Source of the DNA: Stenogyne calaminthoides
Lineage: Eukaryota > Streptophyta > Magnoliopsida > Lamiales > Lamiaceae
DNA length: 64,000 nt
NCBI GenBank assembly: GCA_037126765.1
Contig: JBBCBC010000002.1
Span: 44,396,889-44,460,888, forward strand
Reading direction: 5' to 3'
The notes under the pieces were generated by a model. It had not been told where the DNA came from. It did no database searches and worked only from the letters and a program-made list of their open reading frames with translations. A program made the position numbers and the translations under genes. This document shows positions 59,225-64,000 of the stretch, piece by piece. Every line of letters starts with the position of its first letter. Within the stretch, counting starts at the first letter, position 1.

Positions 59225-61242
59225 ATGAATTCTGCATCCACACAGTTTGTTCCCTCAAGAAGGATGGGCATATATGAACCGGTCCATCAAATGGCCATGT
59301 GGGGGGACTTTAGAGGACTCGATTCGTCTCCACCCATGATGGTAGAGGTCAATCCTACCCTAGATAACCAGGTGCATTTCGTCGGATGACTAATCATCAA
59401 TATTATATATCCACTCATTGTTTGTTGGATGTACAACGTATGACTCGTTTCTTGTGTGTGTCTAGTCAGAGAATACTTCACATGGAACTTTTGGAGCTTC
59501 CAACAGAACTGATCAAGAAGCTAGTAAACCAGATGATAAGGTTAGATATTCTTGCTATATGTGTATATATGAGTCATGGTTGAAATGTGAGTTAACTCAC
59601 TGGTTTGGGTTACAGGTGCTGAGACGTTTAGCACAGAACCGTGAAGCTGCTCGTAAAAGTCGTCTCAGGAAAAAGGTATGAGCCGTTCGTTAATCTTTTG
59701 TACAAGTGCAGCATGCAGTGTTTTATGGGTTGGAACTAAATTTTGTTGTGTAGGCTTATGTACAGCAATTAGAGAATAGTAAATTGAGGCTTATACAGCT
59801 GGAACAAGAGCTTGATCGGGCTAGACAACAGGTTAATGAATCAAGATCACTTTTCGACTTTTATCCCGTGTGTTTTCTTGCACAAGATCAAGAATCTAAT
59901 GAAGATACATATTTTGCAGCAGGGTCTATGTGTAGGTGGTGTTACAGATAATAGTCAATTTGGTTACTCTGGAAATACAAATAATTCAGGTTTGTAGGAT
60001 TATATTCTTCAAGTATTTCAAATGTGATTTGAATTTGAACTCTTACTTTTTTTATTTTTTTTTACAGATATTGCTGCATTTGAAATGGAGTACGGACAGT
60101 GGGTGGAAGAACAAAATCGACAAATCTCTGACTTGAAGAACGCCTTGCAATCGCATGATATTGGAGACGAGGAGCTAAGCATTTTCGTTGATGGTGGGAT
60201 GAGGCATTATTTTGATCTCTACGCCATGAAAGCTACAGTAGCAAAGGCCGATGTTTTCTACATCATGTCCGGCATGTGGAAAACATCAGCTGAACGTTTC
60301 TTCTTGTGGATTGGTGGCTTCCGCCCTTCAGAACTACTAAAGGTGACATAGATATCACAATGTACTCATTGTCTAACAGCTTGAGTTAATAAGTTCTGAA
60401 ACGACGACAAATGAAAAGTAGCTACTAGTCGTATAATGAAAACTGAAATACATAATGAAAAATATTAGTTTATCTGAAGAAAAGTATTAGTTTGTAGTCT
60501 AAACAGTATTAGTACTTTTTCAATATATAAGTAATACTGTTCGTCATATGAGTAATACTTTTCATCACATGAACTACTACCTTCGATCCATTTTTTTTCT
60601 ATGATTTGCGAAAATATATAATAAAACAGTTAGGTTGAAATTTCTTTAGTAAAAAATTGAACCAGTTGTACCGTGCAATTGATGCATTAAAGTGTTACTC
60701 TATTTAAGAAGAGTAAAGTTGTGACTGACTGCGGAACATGTGTTTATCATCAGCAGATTCTGTTGCCACATCTAGAGAACTTAACGGAGCAACAACGTCT
60801 GGATCTTATTAATCTTACACAATCATGTCAGCAAGCAGAAGATGCCTTATCACAAGGGATGGAGAAACTGAACTACATTCTTGCTCAGGCCATCTCCGAC
60901 GGCCTGCTGGCTGAGGCGAACTACCTCCCTCAGATCGGTGCTGCCATGGACAAGTTGGAAGCTTTAGTCAGGTTCGTCGTTCAGGTAATAATTTCCTTTC
61001 CTCCACAACCTGGTTCAATTTCGGTGTTATGTATGAATGCTCGCTCCTCCCTACTTGGGCCCGAATCGACTAGGAGCTTTACATTTTCAGCAAAGTCATC
61101 AAAACTATTGTTTTAATGTAAACAGGCTGATCATCTTCGACAAGAGACGTTGCAGCAGATATGTCGCATCCTTATGCCTCGTCAGGCAGCTAGAAGCCTC
61201 CTTGCTCTGGGGGAGTATTTGCAACGTCTACGGCGCTTTTAA
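59225..61242 (+). CDS. TGA-type bZIP transcription factor, clade I (TGA1/TGA4-like)
   Basis: Eight coding exons: 59225-59371, 59466-59540, 59616-59675, 59754-59831, 59923-59989, 60068-60342, 60757-60984 and 61126-61242; all phases agree, giving 348 residues. The N-terminus MNSASTQFVPSRRMGIYEP is typical of the TGA1/TGA4 clade. The basic region RLAQNREAARKSRLRKK (residues 78-94) and the zipper (AYVQQLE...LELD) span exons 3-4. A DOG1/TGA domain follows: FEMEYGQWVEEQNRQ, then SGMWKTSAERFFLWIGGFRP. Such factors bind TGACG (as-1-like) promoter elements and work with NPR1 in salicylate and redox-dependent defence. One of the two redox cysteines of Arabidopsis TGA1 is Ile252 here; the other is kept (Cys258). 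The tail stops early at RLRRF; a one-base shift would read on through a family-like end, RALLSSCWSPRPRE. Exons 5 and 7 have tandem CAGCAG acceptors. Confidence 0.93.
60440..60700. mobile_element. AAGTATTAGTT-type MITE in intron 6 of the TGA gene
   Basis: Contains GAAAAATATTAGTTTATCTG and AAAAGTATTAGTTTGTAG on the left and inverted GTAATACTTTTCATCACATG on the right, then ACCAGTTGTACCGTGCAATT near the end. The vocabulary matches the element at 38290-38620, also in an intron. Confidence 0.55.
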
Positions 61243-61809
61243 GTTCATGCTGGTCGCCCCGCCCTCGTGAACAGAAACTAAGATGAAACTCACATTTTAG
61301 TGAAAGCATGAAATGTAGTGAGGATTTATCAAGAAATCTCAGGTTTTTTGCCCATTTTTGAGCCGCTTCCTGTGATAGAGAATATGTAGATATGATCAGA
61401 TAGGTTTTTGTCAAGAGGAAGTTGTTGCTCATCTTCGCCTTTAGTTTGGTAGACTTTATTCTCTGTTTGGCTCCCTAGTATGTAAAACCAACACTTTATC
61501 TAATTTTCACTATTAGCTTACATATTTTAACATGAGCCAGAAGGAATTAGTTTTTACCCACCTGAAATAAATAAACTATTTTCTACCACCAAAAATTACT
61601 AATTCTCCTCTCATGTATAATCAACACTATTAAACTATTTCCTGTATTTCAAGATTTCAACTCCAAATATGATGAACACCACTCGATATCTGAGTTTGTT
61701 GTTAAATATAACCTTTTGTTCCAATCAAAACATTCATTCTATGAGTTAATACAAATTATGAGAAACAATTTTTTGATATAAATAGGAAATCTTTTTTGAG
61801 AAACTTTAC
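61243..61809. other. Convergent spacer, 3' flanks
   Basis: 3' flank of the TGA gene running into the lone aminotransferase exon. I looked for the next aminotransferase exon (the DVRG-RG-M region) on the minus strand and saw none. Confidence 0.5.
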
Positions 61810-62036
61810 TGTCGTGTTTTTGCTGAAGATGTGTGAGACGCTTAATCATGCGAGCCCCAACCTGAGCACAATGCTCTTGGCGGTTCTCTTTATCAAGAAC
61901 GTCGAGCACTGGTAGTCCACCAGCCGAGCATACCGGGTTCCCCCCGAACGTGTTAGACTGTATTTTCTGAGACAACACTCTTGCTATTTCAGGAGTTGTT
62001 ACTACAGCTCCATGGGCCAAACCATTGCCAATATTC
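61810..62036 (-). pseudogene. Isolated exon of an alanine-glyoxylate aminotransferase 2-like gene
   Basis: One 227-bp exon with intact borders (ATATACAG|GAATATTG and CACGACA|GTAAAG) encodes NIGNGLAHGAVVTTPEIARV, SNTFGGNPVCSAGG and KENRQEHCAQVGARM. This is the part of class III aminotransferases just after the pyridoxal-phosphate lysine (KGIGNG in the family, here probably split K-NIGNG). Such enzymes transfer amino groups in mitochondria, in glyoxylate and beta-alanine metabolism. Neither the preceding exon nor the following one is visible: upstream lie a tRNA gene and the recycling-factor gene, downstream the TGA gene. The frame is open, so the copy is recent or the duplication carried just this piece. 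Confidence 0.8.
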
Positions 62037-62261
62037 CTGTATATTCAAGATGAATCAAGTAAATTGATTACAAGTTGAAATGTAAAAAGTAAAAACATGG
62101 ACTTATTAATTTGGTTGATTCTTGGAAACAGCTTGAACTTAACGTGCGATGAAGTTACTAAAATTTTGGAGTAAAAAGTAGAGTAGAATTACTATTATTA
62201 TTATTATTAAGAGGTCTTTTGGATGTGAATGATTGGCACCATATAATGAACTTGGCATGTT
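62037..62261. other. AT-rich spacer
   Basis: No gene; an ATT triplet run lies at about 62190-62208. Confidence 0.5.
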
Positions 62262-62334
62262 GCCCGTCTAGCTCAGTTGGTAGAGCGCAAGGCTCTTAAC
62301 CTTGTGGTCGTGGGTCCGAGCCCCACCGTGGGCG
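62262..62334 (+). tRNA. tRNA-Lys (CTT), with unusual T loop
   Basis: 73 bases: acceptor GCCCGTC with CGTGGGC plus G, D-arm TAGCTCAGTTGGTAGAGC, anticodon stem-loop CAAGG-CTCTTAA-CCTTG with anticodon CTT at 62295-62297, and T stem GTGGG/CCCAC. The T loop is TCCGAGC where nearly all tRNAs have TTCGANC, so the conserved T55 (pseudouridine) is C, and base 66 makes a C-C mismatch with C7. Box B is thereby changed to GGTCCGAGCC. It may be a decaying copy or a sequence error. Confidence 0.8.
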
Positions 62335-63070
62335 TATTCTGTTTTTTGATTCAAGTTTAATCATGCATCAGTTTTTAGACTGAAAATTGATGAGCACAAA
62401 CACATTAAAACAACTCTATGTTAACACTACATTTCTTCATCACTTGACATTTGTAGTGCTGCAAAATGATGACAAGAAATATAAATAGTTGATCCAAGAA
62501 TTCAATTTGTAACATCAAATTCTGTCAGTTGGGTTTGAAGCCCCATATCCAACATGCTTGTATAGGTCAAATGAGTAGAAAATATTTTTATGGAAAATGG
62601 TGGATAGATAAGATGCTTGGAGTTGAAATTTGGGTAAAATAGTACATAGATTTGCAGTTAAATTATATCAACCTGGGCGTTTGGAAAAAAATATAAGTGC
62701 GGATCATGACATGCATAGAACATAGAATAAAAAGGCAGAGGAACAAATTTAGTTCAGATACCTGCAAGTTCAAAAATTTGTGATACATGGGCAAAGTTAA
62801 CCAAGGTAATCCAATTTAAGTGTCATATTGTAGCACACGTCACAAAATTTTACATCAATTTTACAAAGTGATCAAAATTGCTCCTCAGTTAACAAAATAC
62901 TAGTAGCTAAAGTCACAAATATAAAATTGTCAAAAAATAGCAAAATTAGCGAGTTAAATCTCTAGTGCACGAATTGCACCGTGCAATTCAATCTTATTCC
63001 AAAAAATAACAAACACAGAAGAGGAGAAGGAACCTTTTAGGCAATCATGGCAAAATAAAGTTGAGCTATC
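62335..63070. other. Intergenic sequence downstream of the recycling-factor gene
   Basis: No gene. GTGCACGAATTGCACCGTGC at about 62966 resembles the ends of the AAGTATTAGTT-type MITEs, so a remnant may lie here. Confidence 0.5.
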
Positions 63071-63974
63071 TCAGACTCCTCTAATTTCCTTTTCCTTAGC
63101 CTTGCACATATCTTCAGCTGTCCTGATGAACTTTTTAGTCAAGTCGTCAATCTGGATCGCAAAAGGAAAAATAAGTTAAGAGTTAAATTATAAGAACAAA
63201 TTATCGTTGTGGCTATCCTGCAACTTACTTCTTTCTCCAACCGTTTTGCATCATCTTCTGATATACTTGAACCTTGTTTATCTTTATCCTTATCCTTTGC
63301 TTTATCCTTATCCTTCCCTGCTTTCTCTTTGATCTTTTTCGGTACTGCTTTTTTAATGTTTTCCAGTGCCTGTAAATAGCATGTTCGTCTTTCAGAGATT
63401 ATGGAAATATTCAATTGCAGATTAAGCAAGTGAATACCTTTTGGCGCACTCTTCTAATGCTTTGCTTCACATCTTCAGCTGATTTTCCAACCACCTTACA
63501 TACAGCCTGGCAAAGACATTTTAAAACAATATATACTAGCAGTTTGATGACCAAAAGAATGCAAATTAGAAAGATAAATAACAGACTTACTTGGGTGTGC
63601 TCTTTGCTTAGTCTGCACAAAAAACGTGTATATTAATATGACATATTTAGTTTACAAATAAAGTGAATATTTCAGCTTCACATGGGAGGGTAAGGGGAGA
63701 GTGATAGTTCAAACTGCAAGGAAACTAGAATTCTGTTCAATGAGACAAGTTCACATTCCAATATTGTAAGCGATTGCAGTTATTGAAATAACCAATTCTG
63801 AACTTTCTCCCGTTTATAATCACAACCACTAAGCTGAGATAATCGCACTCCTAGAAAAAAACAGAATGGAACAATTTCTTACGGAGGTATAGGTACAATT
63901 AAACGTTGGTTGTCGGGCTTGGGATTTAAGCCCAAAGGAGATGTGATGATGGCTTTCTCCAACTCCTTGAGGGC
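63071..63974 (-). CDS. Ribosome recycling factor, organellar (mitochondrial-type), 3' part
   Basis: Five exons on the minus strand: 63974-63883, 63612-63591, 63506-63438, 63369-63229 and 63151-63071; the gene continues beyond 64000. Read in order: ALKELEKAIITSPLGLNPKP, IVPIPP, LSKEHTQ, AVCKVVGKSAEDVKQSIRRVRQK, ALENIKKAV, DAKRLEKE and IDDLTKKFIRTAEDMCKAKE, ending in a TGA at 63071-63073. This is the conserved three-helix body of RRF, which with EF-G splits ribosomes after termination in mitochondria or plastids. SIRRVRQK is the conserved Arg-rich helix. Phases fit throughout, including a 22-bp microexon. Unusual is a Lys/Asp-rich insert (KDKDKAKDKDKDKQG) between helices, absent from the RRFs I know. 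Targeting sequence and start lie outside the window. Confidence 0.92.
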
Positions 63975-64000
63975 CTGCAAAAGTCAAAACACTTTCTTGA

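Overview
This is nuclear DNA from a flowering plant, most likely a eudicot. It is very AT-rich, has short exons with GT-AG introns, plant gene families (a TGA-type bZIP, an ATL-like RING-H2 protein, a plant MARCH-type RING protein, an organellar ribosome recycling factor), eukaryotic nuclear tRNA genes and a dense load of plant transposable elements. I cannot name the species.

Genes. (1) 7808-8266 (+): an intact, intronless RING-H2 E3 ligase with one membrane segment. (2) 34887-35132 (-): a small unrecognised ORF. (3) 38143-41485 (-): a seven-exon RING-CH (MARCH-type) membrane E3 ligase, carrying a one-base insertion in exon 5. (4) 43589-45967 (-): a two-exon acidic protein with a long Asp tract, a C-terminal nuclear-localisation-like tail and an intron in the 5' leader; the two coding exons lie 1.3 kb apart and had to be joined. 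(5) 59225-61242 (+): an eight-exon clade I TGA (TGA1/TGA4-like) bZIP factor whose last codons are shifted out of frame. (6) 61810-62036 (-): a lone exon of an alanine-glyoxylate aminotransferase 2-like gene. (7) 63071-63974 (-): the 3' half of an organellar ribosome recycling factor gene with a 22-bp microexon, running off the window. There are two tRNA genes: Val(CAC) at 42679-42752 (-) and Lys(CTT) at 62262-62334 (+), the latter with changes at conserved positions.

Mobile DNA fills most of the rest. A 13-kb Ty3/gypsy element of the Tat type (11823-24869, LTRs 918 and 926 bp, TSD CATAT) holds decayed gag-protease-RT-RNase H-integrase and, downstream of pol, an antisense, apparently spliced gene. 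There are two solo LTRs: 56435-57110 with TSD ATAAA, and 28564-about 30066 with no clear TSD. Non-autonomous DNA elements with precise ends and target duplications include MULEs at 4076-5014, 46328-47228 and 51973-52181 (9-bp TSDs), hATs at 30617-31131 and 48094-48740 (8-bp TSDs) and a PIF/Harbinger-like MITE at 35866-36167 nested in another MITE. Also present are a 1.3-kb foldback element at 31875-33162, a second foldback at about 41835-42330, a non-LTR retroposon family (two copies, each with long TSDs), a Helitron-like 3' end at 25070-25098, and tandem arrays at 2651-3153, 10725-11430 and 55165-55390.

The genes do not form a pathway; this is an ordinary plant gene-and-transposon mosaic. 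The most informative signals are the antisense spliced gene in the retroelement, the long foldback, the reconstructed acidic gene, and single-base frame breaks in otherwise well-kept genes. Those breaks may be assembly errors rather than mutations. All splice sites are read by eye from conserved protein sequence and GT-AG borders; no search was run.
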